From positions 186,001 through 250,000 of the forward strand of contig NZ_JAXHLU010000004.1 of assembly GCF_034521915.1 (NCBI RefSeq): a stretch of DNA of 64,000 nt. The letters run 5' to 3'. The translations under genes were made by a program, and so were the position numbers. Below, piece after piece: positions 8,379-16,574 of the stretch. The notes under the pieces were generated by a model. That model searched no databases. It had not been told where the DNA came from and saw nothing but the letters and a program-made list of their open reading frames with translations. The DNA comes from Fodinibius sp034521915 (GTDB lineage Bacteria > Bacteroidota > Rhodothermia > Balneolales > Balneolaceae). Each line of letters starts with the position of its first letter. The stretch's first letter is position 1.

Positions 8379-8807
8379 TTAGCTAATTTCAATTTGTTTC
8401 TTCACTTTGTCTTCGCTCTTGTCAATGCTGATGTTCAGCAATCCATTTTCGTAGGTTGCTGAAATGCTTTCTTCATCAACATTATCCGGTAGTTGGAAAG
8501 AGCGTTCGAAAGAACCGTACTTCGTCTCGACGCGATGGTATGTTTTACCCTTTTCCTCATTCTCGAAACTACGCTCACCGCTAATGGCAAGGCGTCCGTT
8601 TTCCAGGCTGATGTCAATATCATCTTTTTTCATGCCTGGAAGTTCAGCAGATATTTGAAACTGTTCGTCAGTTTCAGAAATATCAATGCTGGGCACAAAA
8701 TTGCCGCGCCGATCGTTAACAACATCATTGAAGAATTCATCCATGATGTCTGAAAAGTTCTTGTCTAATGCATTTCTGTTGGGGTTGGAATATCTCATTA
8801 AAGTCAT
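8379..8807 (-). CDS. Small heat-shock protein (Hsp20/IbpA family)
   Basis: A 142-residue ATP-independent holdase with an alpha-crystallin domain at about 40-135, including the LPGMKKDDI segment (56-64) and the NGLLNI motif (121-126). The C-terminal tail ends KQIEIS, keeping an I-X-I motif used for oligomer contacts. I place the start at the ATG at 8807, which has GAGGTG six bases upstream; an in-frame GTG at 8816 overlaps that ribosome-binding site and is unlikely. This is one of the few clear Shine-Dalgarno sites in the window. Confidence 0.93.
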   Translation of the reverse strand: MTLMRYSNPNRNALDKNFSDIMDEFFNDVVNDRRGNFVPSIDISETDEQFQISAELPGMKKDDIDISLENGRLAISGERSFENEEKGKTYHRVETKYGSFERSFQLPDNVDEESISATYENGLLNISIDKSEDKVKKQIEIS

Positions 8808-9231
8808 AATAAACACCTCGTAAGTGAATTTTTATTGGAAATATTTGTTGAATCAAACTCACTTTTATAGCTGCAAGAGCTGTACCAACGGCCTTTAGAA
8901 AGCAAAAGTCTGCCATTCAGCCATAGGTAGGACGCGAAATTTTCAGAGGTGACAGCAGGTGAGAATAAAATGTCACTGTCCGATTGGTCAAACCGTCAGT
9001 TTCGCTGTATTTGTGACAGATGAAGGCAATGTATCAGTGAACAGTATACAGTTGAGTATTGCGGCGGTTTATTTTAGACTTAATCCTTGATATAAAAAGT
9101 AGAATTTGTCAGCCTGCTAACCCCACTACGCTAAAGCTTCGTAGGGCAAGCTTGAAACTGCCTGTTCTCCAAAGCGCTACGTCGCTAAAGCTATGAAGCG
9201 TCGGCACTCTTGCGCGTAGGAGAAATAACTG
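8808..9231. repeat. Gene-free stretch with REP-like palindromes
   Basis: This 424-nt gap holds the hsp20 promoter region and, at about 9126-9205, two imperfect palindromes: CTACGCTAAAGCTTCGTAG at 9126-9144 and a related CTACGTCGCTAAAGCT...GAAGCG unit near 9177-9203. The same CTACGCT...AGCTTCGT core recurs in the tRNA-Gly trailer hairpin at about 21321-21345. They look like a small dispersed intergenic repeat. I see no coding sequence. Confidence 0.45.
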
Positions 9232-10617
9232 CTAACTGCCGTAACTTTGATTCCACTCCTTGGCGATAAGGAAAGCCATCTCTAAGCTCTGCTGATAATT
9301 AAGGCGCGGATCGCAATAGGTTTCATAGTTTTTATGGAGTTGTCCCTCGTGCAGACCGTTGGCACCGCCCAGACATTCGGTAACATTATCACCGGTAAGT
9401 TCCAGGTGTACCCCGCCCAGATAGCTGCCCAGATCGCGGTGAATGGCAAAAGTTTTGCGGATTTCAGAAATGATTGCATCAAAATTACGAGTTTTGACGT
9501 CATCATCCGTCTTGAACGTATTGCCGTGCATGGGATCGCAGCTCCATACCACCGGCATGCCCTCATGTTTAACATTTTTGATAAGATCGGGTAGCCCGTT
9601 TTCTACCTCGTCTTTTCCAAAGCGGGTAATAAGTACAATTTTTCCTTGTTCGTGGATTGGATTCAGGTGTTCAATCAATTTCAGGGTGTGGTCCAGATCA
9701 TAGTTTGGGCCAATTTTTATGCCAATAGGATTGCGAATGCCCCGCAAGTATTCCACATGGGCGCCGTCCAGATCACGTGTTCTATTTCCAAGCCACACCA
9801 TATGGGCACTTAGATTGTACCAGCCCTCTCGACGAGGAACCTGCTGTGTTTGGGCCGAATCGTAATATAAGTTCAATCCCTCGTGCGATGTGTAAATATT
9901 AATTTTTTGGGTCGTGCTAAATTCATTGGGCGTAATGGTCTCCATAAAGTTTACCGCTTTCTGGATGGAGTTCACCATCGCCTCGTACTCTTTGTAGTAC
10001 TCGTTTTCTTTCATGAAGTCGAGTTCCCAGTATTCAGGGTGGTGCAGGTCTGCAAACCCTTCATCCGAGAGAGCACGTAAGAAGTTGAGCGTAAGCGCCG
10101 CCTTGTTATACCCCTCAATTAATCGTTTGGGATCTGGCTTGCGCGCTTCTTCAGTAGGAGTAATGCTATTGATTAAATCACCGCGGTAGTTGTGGATTTT
10201 TTCTCCGTCAACAATTTCGTAGTCTCGTGATCGGGGCTTTGCATATTGACCCGCGATACGTCCTACCCGAATAACAGAGGTCTCCATTTCGTGGATAAGG
10301 ATAAAACTCATCTGCAGTAAAACCTTAAGCAGGTTCACGATTTTGGGGGACTTGCAATCCGCAAAACTCTCGGCACAATCGCCTCCTTGAAGCAAAAAGC
10401 TGTTGCCGGCACTAACATTGGCCAGCTTTTTCTTCAGGGCTTCCACTTCCCATGAAGTAATTAAGGGAGGATTACCTTGTAATTCATTATAGGCCTGCTC
10501 CAGTGCTGCCTGGTCCGGATATTTTGGAAGCTGCTTAACCGGAAATTGTTTCCAGGATTGGGGAGACCAGTCTTTGGGATTTGCTACTTCAGAAGCCACT
10601 GATTTTTTGGAATACAT
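9232..10617 (-). CDS. Class II DAHP synthase
   Basis: A 461-residue 3-deoxy-7-phosphoheptulonate synthase of the plant-like class II family: condenses phosphoenolpyruvate and erythrose-4-phosphate, the first step of the shikimate/aromatic amino-acid pathway. Recognisable blocks include the early SWEVEALKKKLA segment, LLQGGDCAESFADC near residue 78 (metal/active-site Cys), VIRVGRIAGQYAKPRS, the SAHMVWLGNRTRDLDGAH block, IGIKIGP, and the C-terminal GGVHLELTGDNVTECLGG metal-binding block. Full length, no fusion with chorismate mutase. No other aromatic gene adjoins it. Confidence 0.95.
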   Translation of the reverse strand: MYSKKSVASEVANPKDWSPQSWKQFPVKQLPKYPDQAALEQAYNELQGNPPLITSWEVEALKKKLANVSAGNSFLLQGGDCAESFADCKSPKIVNLLKVLLQMSFILIHEMETSVIRVGRIAGQYAKPRSRDYEIVDGEKIHNYRGDLINSITPTEEARKPDPKRLIEGYNKAALTLNFLRALSDEGFADLHHPEYWELDFMKENEYYKEYEAMVNSIQKAVNFMETITPNEFSTTQKINIYTSHEGLNLYYDSAQTQQVPRREGWYNLSAHMVWLGNRTRDLDGAHVEYLRGIRNPIGIKIGPNYDLDHTLKLIEHLNPIHEQGKIVLITRFGKDEVENGLPDLIKNVKHEGMPVVWSCDPMHGNTFKTDDDVKTRNFDAIISEIRKTFAIHRDLGSYLGGVHLELTGDNVTECLGGANGLHEGQLHKNYETYCDPRLNYQQSLEMAFLIAKEWNQSYGS

Positions 10618-10740
10618 TAAATTCTTGAGCGATTATTTGTCCTTCTAGTAAAGCCCTAAGGTTACCGAAAATTACGGATAGGAGCAATCATCAGAAGTTA
10701 TAGCATGTTAAAATGTTGCGACGTGTCAAAAACCATACTA

Positions 10741-11790
10741 TTAGCTGATTGGTTCCATTGCAAAGACACCATTTTTATTAATATAGCCGTACTTTTCTCC
10801 CAGTTTAACCATGGCAAAACCACCCTTGTAACTCCAGGCGTTATCATAGATGGGATCCGCAATTAACTGGCCGCGTTCATTAATAAATCCATATTTGCCG
10901 TTTTGTTTGATTTTTGCTCTGCCCTCATGAAATGAAAAGGCCTTTTCGTAAGTCGGTTCAATGATTATTTCGCCTTGCCTGTTGATGTATCCATATTTTT
11001 TCTGTTCCAGATTTTCCTTGTCTATGGGCATGGCAATAACTGCTTTTCCCTCAGAGAAGGGTTCGGCTTCTAAAAATTTTGAATCTATGATAATGGCACC
11101 GTTTTTATTGATGTATCCCCACTGTTTATATCCCAGCTGTACAGGGGCTAGCCCCTCGGAAAATGATTTTGCCTGCTGATATTTCGCGGGTATCACCATT
11201 TCTCCTGAGGTATTGATGTATCCCCATTCCTTGTGTTCTGATGTCTGAACAAGCGCTAATCCTTCACTAAAAGGGACTGCCATTTCGAATTGGGGTTGGA
11301 TTTCAAAATCCCCTTTTTGATTGATATATCCCCAGCTACTGCTTTTGTGCTGTTGTACGGGTGCCAGACCGTTACTGAAACTTCCTGCATTATGATATTG
11401 AGGCTCAACAAGGAAATCACCATCCCGGTTGATAAATCCGTATTGTCCGTGATCCAGAACCAAGGCTGTGCCATTTTTGAAGTTTTGGGCATAATCAAAC
11501 TGCGGTTCGATGGCAATATTTCCCTGCTGGTCAATGTAGCCTATTGTTCCCAGAAAATTTATTGCTGATAGCCCCTCAGAAAAGGTGTAGGGCCATATTC
11601 TGTTGCTTACAAACTTGAACTGTGGATTAATTTCTTTGTCAAGGGTGCTGTTTAAAAAGCCTACTTGCTGATCTTCCAGATAGGGATACAGAAAATCATC
11701 CGTAGAGCCGGCCGGTTCGGATGATTTGCAAGATGTTAAGAAGAGGGCAATTCCGGCTACGATAATGGCTTTCCAAATTACTCTTGGCAT
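10741..11790 (-). CDS. WG-repeat lipoprotein
   Basis: A 349-residue predicted lipoprotein: a hydrophobic signal and lipobox LFLTSC with Cys21 as the lipidated residue, followed by about eight WG (KWG-type) repeats of some 38-42 residues, each of the form (W/Y)GYIN..G...I.P.(F/Y)..A..F. Members of this family are thought to form beta-rich surface modules; the molecular function is unknown. Probably anchored in the outer or inner membrane, facing the periplasm or exterior. The repeats are well preserved and evenly spaced. Confidence 0.88.
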   Translation of the reverse strand: MPRVIWKAIIVAGIALFLTSCKSSEPAGSTDDFLYPYLEDQQVGFLNSTLDKEINPQFKFVSNRIWPYTFSEGLSAINFLGTIGYIDQQGNIAIEPQFDYAQNFKNGTALVLDHGQYGFINRDGDFLVEPQYHNAGSFSNGLAPVQQHKSSSWGYINQKGDFEIQPQFEMAVPFSEGLALVQTSEHKEWGYINTSGEMVIPAKYQQAKSFSEGLAPVQLGYKQWGYINKNGAIIIDSKFLEAEPFSEGKAVIAMPIDKENLEQKKYGYINRQGEIIIEPTYEKAFSFHEGRAKIKQNGKYGFINERGQLIADPIYDNAWSYKGGFAMVKLGEKYGYINKNGVFAMEPIS

Positions 11791-11882
11791 AGTAAAACTG
11801 TGCTGATTGATCTTTTGGGGTTAACTATTGTGTTTTTTTTACCCTGATATGGAAGCTATGTTCCTATCATATCAGCTAGCCA

Positions 11883-12536
11883 TCAGATTTGATAAGAGTC
11901 GGCGGGTATGGAGTCTGATTCTTCTTTTAAGCTTCTGTATATAACGGCGGTAGCCATGGTTGTCAGAGGATAGGTGAAAATAACCCCCACTCCCAACAGC
12001 AAGGCTCCGATCAGGTTTAGAAATACTACTGCAACTCCGAACACAAAGAGTTCCAGGAGAAGGTCTTGTGACAAATTAAAACTCTTCTGCAGGGCGGTAA
12101 ATGAAGAATCACCGTTTTCGATGATAAAATAAGGGAAGAATTGAAATCGTATGGCAATCCAGATACCGGGAGCTATGAGTAAGAGTAATCCCACAGAAAC
12201 GGCTAAACCGTATATGAAGCTGGCAACAAAATAGCTGAAAAAGATGCGAAAGTTGTTGAACATGTCGGCAACAGTCACATAGGCATCCTGCACCAGCAGC
12301 AGCATCAACTTGGTAAAGCCGAGGCTTAAGAAAATTTGCAGGGCAGTTAATAGAAAAGAAATGAATTGTGTTTTTAAGGTAGGGTTCTCAGGAGCCTGCA
12401 TCATAAAATAGATTTGAGGGACAACGGCCAAAACGATAAAAGTGAGAACGGCTCCAACAATAAAGGAGGCATAGGATTTATACTGCTGAATACTAAACTT
12501 AAAAAGAGCTGCCAAATTGATAGAAAGCTGTTGCAT
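11883..12536 (-). CDS. Multi-pass membrane protein, function unknown
   Basis: A 217-residue protein with about five hydrophobic segments (near 22-43, 65-85, 105-125, 128-148 and 170-195), N-terminally helical. It resembles DUF975/glycerophosphodiesterase-membrane-domain-like proteins in size and in the LIAPGIWIAIRF-type motif near 120-131 with a following aromatic stretch, but I cannot assign the family firmly. Divergent from uvrA and separated from the WG-repeat gene by 92 nt. No catalytic motifs are seen. Confidence 0.75.
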   Translation of the reverse strand: MQQLSINLAALFKFSIQQYKSYASFIVGAVLTFIVLAVVPQIYFMMQAPENPTLKTQFISFLLTALQIFLSLGFTKLMLLLVQDAYVTVADMFNNFRIFFSYFVASFIYGLAVSVGLLLLIAPGIWIAIRFQFFPYFIIENGDSSFTALQKSFNLSQDLLLELFVFGVAVVFLNLIGALLLGVGVIFTYPLTTMATAVIYRSLKEESDSIPADSYQI

Positions 12537-12651
12537 AACTATTGAATGAAACGCCGATATTTTCCGTTATTTTCCCTGATTTCGATAGGGAAAATCAGTT
12601 TTAATTATAGGCTTCAAAAGATACGATTTATCCTTATCTTTTAAAGTTTTA

Positions 12652-12679
12652 TTGAACTTCAAAACCTGAATTACCTTTG
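12652..12679 (+). promoter_or_regulatory. Bacteroidota-type promoter match overlapping uvrA start
   Basis: TTG at 12652-12654, 17 nt, then TACCTTTG at 12672-12679 matches the TTG/TAnnTTTG promoter pattern. The last three bases are the TTG start codon of uvrA. If used, transcription would begin within the first codons, which conflicts with translation from this TTG; it may therefore be a chance match. Confidence 0.25.
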
Positions 12680-15535
12680 CGAGAAAATATAGTCATCCGC
12701 GGCGCCCGCGAACACAATCTGCAAAACTTAGACGTTAACATTCCCCGAGAGAAGCTCGTTGTAATGACCGGAATATCCGGATCGGGAAAATCGTCGCTGG
12801 CTTTTGATACCATTTATGCCGAAGGTCAGCGCCGATTTTTGGAATCGCTTTCTGCTTACGCTCGGCAGTTTTTAGGGATGATGGAGCGTCCCGAAGTTGA
12901 TTTTATTGACGGACTTTCACCGGTTATCTCTATCGATCAGAAAACGACGAACAGAAATCCCCGCTCTACGGTTGGTACCGTTACTGAAATTTATGATTTC
13001 CTGCGGCTGCTTTATGCCCGCGTTGGTGTACCTTATTCCTGGAAATCGGGTAACAAGATGGAAAAGCAGACGGCTGATCAGGTGGTCTCTACGATTATGG
13101 ATATGCCCGAAGGCACTAAAGCGTATTGCCTGGCGCCGGTGGTACGGGGACGAAAAGGGCATTATCGGGAGCTATTCGAACAAACGATGAAGCAGGGCTT
13201 TGTACAGGTGCGTGTGGATGGGGAATTCATAGACCTGGAAGAAGATATGAAAGTGGAACGCTATGAGAAGCACGATATTGAGGTCGTAGTTGATCGTTTC
13301 GTGATTAATGAAAAGAGTGAAAAACGCATCGCTGAAAGCGTGCGGCTGGCACTTGAGATGGCTGAGGGAAATGTGATTTTGGCTATTCCCAAAGAAGAGG
13401 ATGGGGAGGTTGAATTTGAAGATCATCTGTATTCACAGAATCTTTTTGATCCCGAAAGCGGATTAGCATACGAAGATCCCGCTCCCAATATGTTTTCATT
13501 TAACTCTCCATATGGTGCCTGCCAGCATTGCGACGGGCTTGGCTATACCTACGATGTAAATCGGGATCTGGTGATACCCAATAAAGAACAAACTATTGAG
13601 GAAGGGGCCATTCGTTATTTGGGAGAACCCCGCGATATTTTTGCTTTTAAGCAGATTAAAGCGGTGCTCGATTCGGTGGGACTCGATTTTGAAACGCCGA
13701 TCAAAGAGTTTACGGAAGAGCAAATGGATCTGCTTTTTGAGGGCGGCGGCAATACCAAGTATGATGTCAGTTACGATTTTCGTGATGATAATGTAACGTA
13801 CAAGCACTCCTTTAAGGGATTGCGCGATATGATCTATGAAAAGTACGAGGAGAGCAATTCCAATAAACAGCGCGAAAAGGCCAAGGCGTTTATGAGTAAA
13901 ATTGATTGTCCCGAATGTGGGGGTGGTCGGCTTAACAAGGAGGCACTTTCATATCGTATCGACGGCTATACGATTGATGAGCTAGTTCAGATGGATATTA
14001 CTATGCTGCGAAATACGATTAACAATCTTGATCTTACCGAGCGGCAGCAGAAGATAGGCAGCCAGGTATTAAAAGAAGTGCGTGATCGCGTGGATTTTCT
14101 ACTTAATGTTGGATTGGATTACCTGACCTTGGATCGCGAAGCACAGTCGCTAAGTGGAGGGGAAGCGCAACGTATTCGACTTGCAACACAAATAGGCACA
14201 CAGCTGGTAGGCGTGCTTTATATCCTGGATGAGCCCAGCATTGGCCTCCATCAGCGGGATAATATTAAGCTGATTAATTCGCTTGAAACGCTGCGCGATC
14301 TGGGCAACAGCGTAATTGTGGTGGAACATGATCGCGAAACTATTGAAAAGGCTGATTATGTAATTGATATGGGGCCGGGAGCCGGCGAACACGGCGGAGA
14401 AATTGTGACTGAGGGCAGGCCCGAAGAGCTCGATCCCGATTCGATGACTGCTAAGTTTTTAAAGGATGAGGAAGTGATTCCCTATCCCGATGAGCGGCGC
14501 GAGGGAAATGGAAAATCAGTTCGGCTCGAAGGAGCGCGCGGGCACAACCTTAAAGAGGTGGATGTTGATATTCCACTTGGAAAATTTATTTGTGTTACCG
14601 GCGTAAGCGGTAGTGGTAAAAGTTCGCTCATCAATCAGACGTTGGAGCCTATCCTTTCGTCGGAGTTTTATAACTCGAAATCGGTGCCGCTCCCGTTTGA
14701 TGAAGTGCATGGCATCGATAATCTGGATAAGATTATTTCAGTAGATCAGAGCCCCATCGGACGCACGCCCCGCTCAAATCCCGGGACTTACACCAAGGTT
14801 TTCGATCATATCCGAAAGCTTTTTGCGGAGCTGCCGGAGTCCAAAATTCGCGGTTACGACCAGGGACGATTTTCATTTAATGTAAAGGGCGGCCGTTGCG
14901 AAGCATGCAATGGCGACGGCGTTCGAAAAATTGAGATGAACTTTCTGCCGGATGTGTATGTGGATTGTGAAACATGCAACGGCAAACGCTATAATCGAGA
15001 AACGCTCGAAATTTATTACAAAGGCAAGAATATATCCGACGTGTTAAATATGTCGGTCAATGAAGCGCATGAGTTCTTTGATTCCGTGCCTGCTATCAAT
15101 CGAATATTAGGAACACTCGTTGATGTTGGACTCGGCTATCTGCGACTGGGTCAGCCCAGTACTACGCTCTCCGGCGGTGAAGCACAGCGCATAAAACTTG
15201 CTCGCGAACTTGCCAAAGTAGGCACCGGCGATACATTATATATCTTGGATGAACCCACCACAGGCTTGCATTTCCAGGATGTTCGTATGCTGGTGGATGT
15301 GGTACAGCAGCTGGTGGATAAAGGAAATACCGTAATTATAATAGAGCATAATCTCGATCTCATTAAAGCAGCAGATTGGATTATCGACCTTGGTCCCGAA
15401 GGCGGTGATGAAGGTGGACAGATTATTGCTGAGGGAACGCCCGAAAAAGTAGCTCAGATGGAGGACAGTTATACGGGGCAATATCTGAAGGAAGAATTTG
15501 ACCGCGAGGAGCAAAAAACGGTTACAGCCTCTTAG
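12677..15535 (+). CDS. uvrA: Excinuclease ABC subunit A
   Basis: A 952-residue damage-recognition ATPase of nucleotide excision repair. Walker A1 GISGSGKSS at about 32-40; two LSGGEAQRIRLA/LSGGEAQRIKLA ABC signatures; a second Walker A GVSGSGKSS; zinc-module cysteines CQHCDGLG, CPECGGGR and CEACNGDG...CETCNG. The start must be TTG at 12677: an in-frame stop (TGA at 12653) lies only 24 nt upstream, no ATG or GTG lies between, and the conserved IVIRGAREHNLQ block begins at residue 5. No Shine-Dalgarno is visible. Monocistronic. Confidence 0.96.
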   Translation: MRENIVIRGAREHNLQNLDVNIPREKLVVMTGISGSGKSSLAFDTIYAEGQRRFLESLSAYARQFLGMMERPEVDFIDGLSPVISIDQKTTNRNPRSTVGTVTEIYDFLRLLYARVGVPYSWKSGNKMEKQTADQVVSTIMDMPEGTKAYCLAPVVRGRKGHYRELFEQTMKQGFVQVRVDGEFIDLEEDMKVERYEKHDIEVVVDRFVINEKSEKRIAESVRLALEMAEGNVILAIPKEEDGEVEFEDHLYSQNLFDPESGLAYEDPAPNMFSFNSPYGACQHCDGLGYTYDVNRDLVIPNKEQTIEEGAIRYLGEPRDIFAFKQIKAVLDSVGLDFETPIKEFTEEQMDLLFEGGGNTKYDVSYDFRDDNVTYKHSFKGLRDMIYEKYEESNSNKQREKAKAFMSKIDCPECGGGRLNKEALSYRIDGYTIDELVQMDITMLRNTINNLDLTERQQKIGSQVLKEVRDRVDFLLNVGLDYLTLDREAQSLSGGEAQRIRLATQIGTQLVGVLYILDEPSIGLHQRDNIKLINSLETLRDLGNSVIVVEHDRETIEKADYVIDMGPGAGEHGGEIVTEGRPEELDPDSMTAKFLKDEEVIPYPDERREGNGKSVRLEGARGHNLKEVDVDIPLGKFICVTGVSGSGKSSLINQTLEPILSSEFYNSKSVPLPFDEVHGIDNLDKIISVDQSPIGRTPRSNPGTYTKVFDHIRKLFAELPESKIRGYDQGRFSFNVKGGRCEACNGDGVRKIEMNFLPDVYVDCETCNGKRYNRETLEIYYKGKNISDVLNMSVNEAHEFFDSVPAINRILGTLVDVGLGYLRLGQPSTTLSGGEAQRIKLARELAKVGTGDTLYILDEPTTGLHFQDVRMLVDVVQQLVDKGNTVIIIEHNLDLIKAADWIIDLGPEGGDEGGQIIAEGTPEKVAQMEDSYTGQYLKEEFDREEQKTVTAS

Positions 15536-15642
15536 AAGTATATCGAAGAAAGGTTTTGGAGTTTTTATCCGCCAATATTTGCCAGGTTGAATTACTTTCG
15601 TCATTATAGCATATATCCTTCTAACAAAAATCGGAGGTTTAT

Positions 15643-15846
15643 ATGAGTTTTTTTGCAAAATGTTTATCAGTATGTGTTGTGCTAACTGTGTTAATAACAG
15701 TACTTTTTGAAAGTGTGTTATATTCACAGATGCCTCTTTCGAGCAATATTTTGTTTGCTTCGTTTGCCGCATTGATGATCACCATTTTTTATGGTTGGAT
15801 TGACGATATGTTTTTTCGGAAACATCAACCGGGGCTGGAAGAGTAA
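15643..15846 (+). CDS. Small two-helix membrane protein, unknown
   Basis: A 67-residue protein with two hydrophobic helices (about 8-26 and 34-52) and a charged C-terminus ending KHQPGLEE. A good ribosome-binding site, CGGAGG, lies 6 nt before the ATG at 15643, which supports real translation. No family recognised. Confidence 0.65.
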   Translation: MSFFAKCLSVCVVLTVLITVLFESVLYSQMPLSSNILFASFAALMITIFYGWIDDMFFRKHQPGLEE

Positions 15847-15951
15847 TTTTTGTGGAGTTAAAATTTCCCTGTAAGTTTTTTTAAGAACAGATGTTAGGAA
15901 AGCAGAAAAAGGTTTGTCCCGTTCTTACATTCTCCCTATTTTCTGCCACTG

Positions 15952-16500
15952 ATGAATCGACTCCGCACATATATAATTCGTCTATCTGTAATTGCTGTGA
16001 TTTGTACGGGCTTTGGCTTGTATATGGTGCAGCAAGTTCAGGTAAACCATTCTTCAAAGGTTTTTGCAAACTGGTTAAGTACAAAGGTAGAAGCTTCTGA
16101 TGATGTTTCCTTGCAAAAAGAGTTGGAAGATCTTCGAAAGTCAGCCAATAGTTTAGATGAATTCGTAAAAGAAGCTTCTCAGTTTGTAAAAAGTAACAAC
16201 GAAAGCTTTGGTTTTTCTTTTGCCGAATCAACAGCTTCAATGCACTTCTATCAGCTGTTGCTTATAGAATGGAGTCAAATTCAAACCGGTAATGCAATGG
16301 CCGGGATTCCCATTCCGTCAGTTACAAAAGCTTTCTTTTCTATTGTATTGGATCAAAAGGGAGCAATAGGATCAGCTGCTGGCCTGTCGCTCATTTCTGA
16401 ATATTTGTGGTGTGTTGAGAGTTATAGGCTGGACTTTGACGAATATTTTGTTACGGCAATGCAACCAATGACGGAAGGCATTGCCATTGGAGCACCATAG
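15952..16500 (+). CDS. Hypothetical membrane-anchored protein
   Basis: A 182-residue protein with an N-terminal membrane anchor or signal (about 8-27, following MNRLRTYIIR) and a mostly helical remainder with no recognisable catalytic motif. Precedes secD by 74 nt on the same strand. I recognise no family and assign no function. Confidence 0.65.
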   Translation: MNRLRTYIIRLSVIAVICTGFGLYMVQQVQVNHSSKVFANWLSTKVEASDDVSLQKELEDLRKSANSLDEFVKEASQFVKSNNESFGFSFAESTASMHFYQLLLIEWSQIQTGNAMAGIPIPSVTKAFFSIVLDQKGAIGSAAGLSLISEYLWCVESYRLDFDEYFVTAMQPMTEGIAIGAP

Positions 16501-16574
16501 GTGAAGTAGGAATATTCTATTAATCTAGGTCTCTGTAAACGAATTTCTATTCTTAATTTTTAAAATGAATTATT

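Noticed and set aside
15236..15772. 178-codon minus-strand ORF across the end of uvrA
   Set aside because: Antisense shadow over conserved uvrA coding sequence; no family features.
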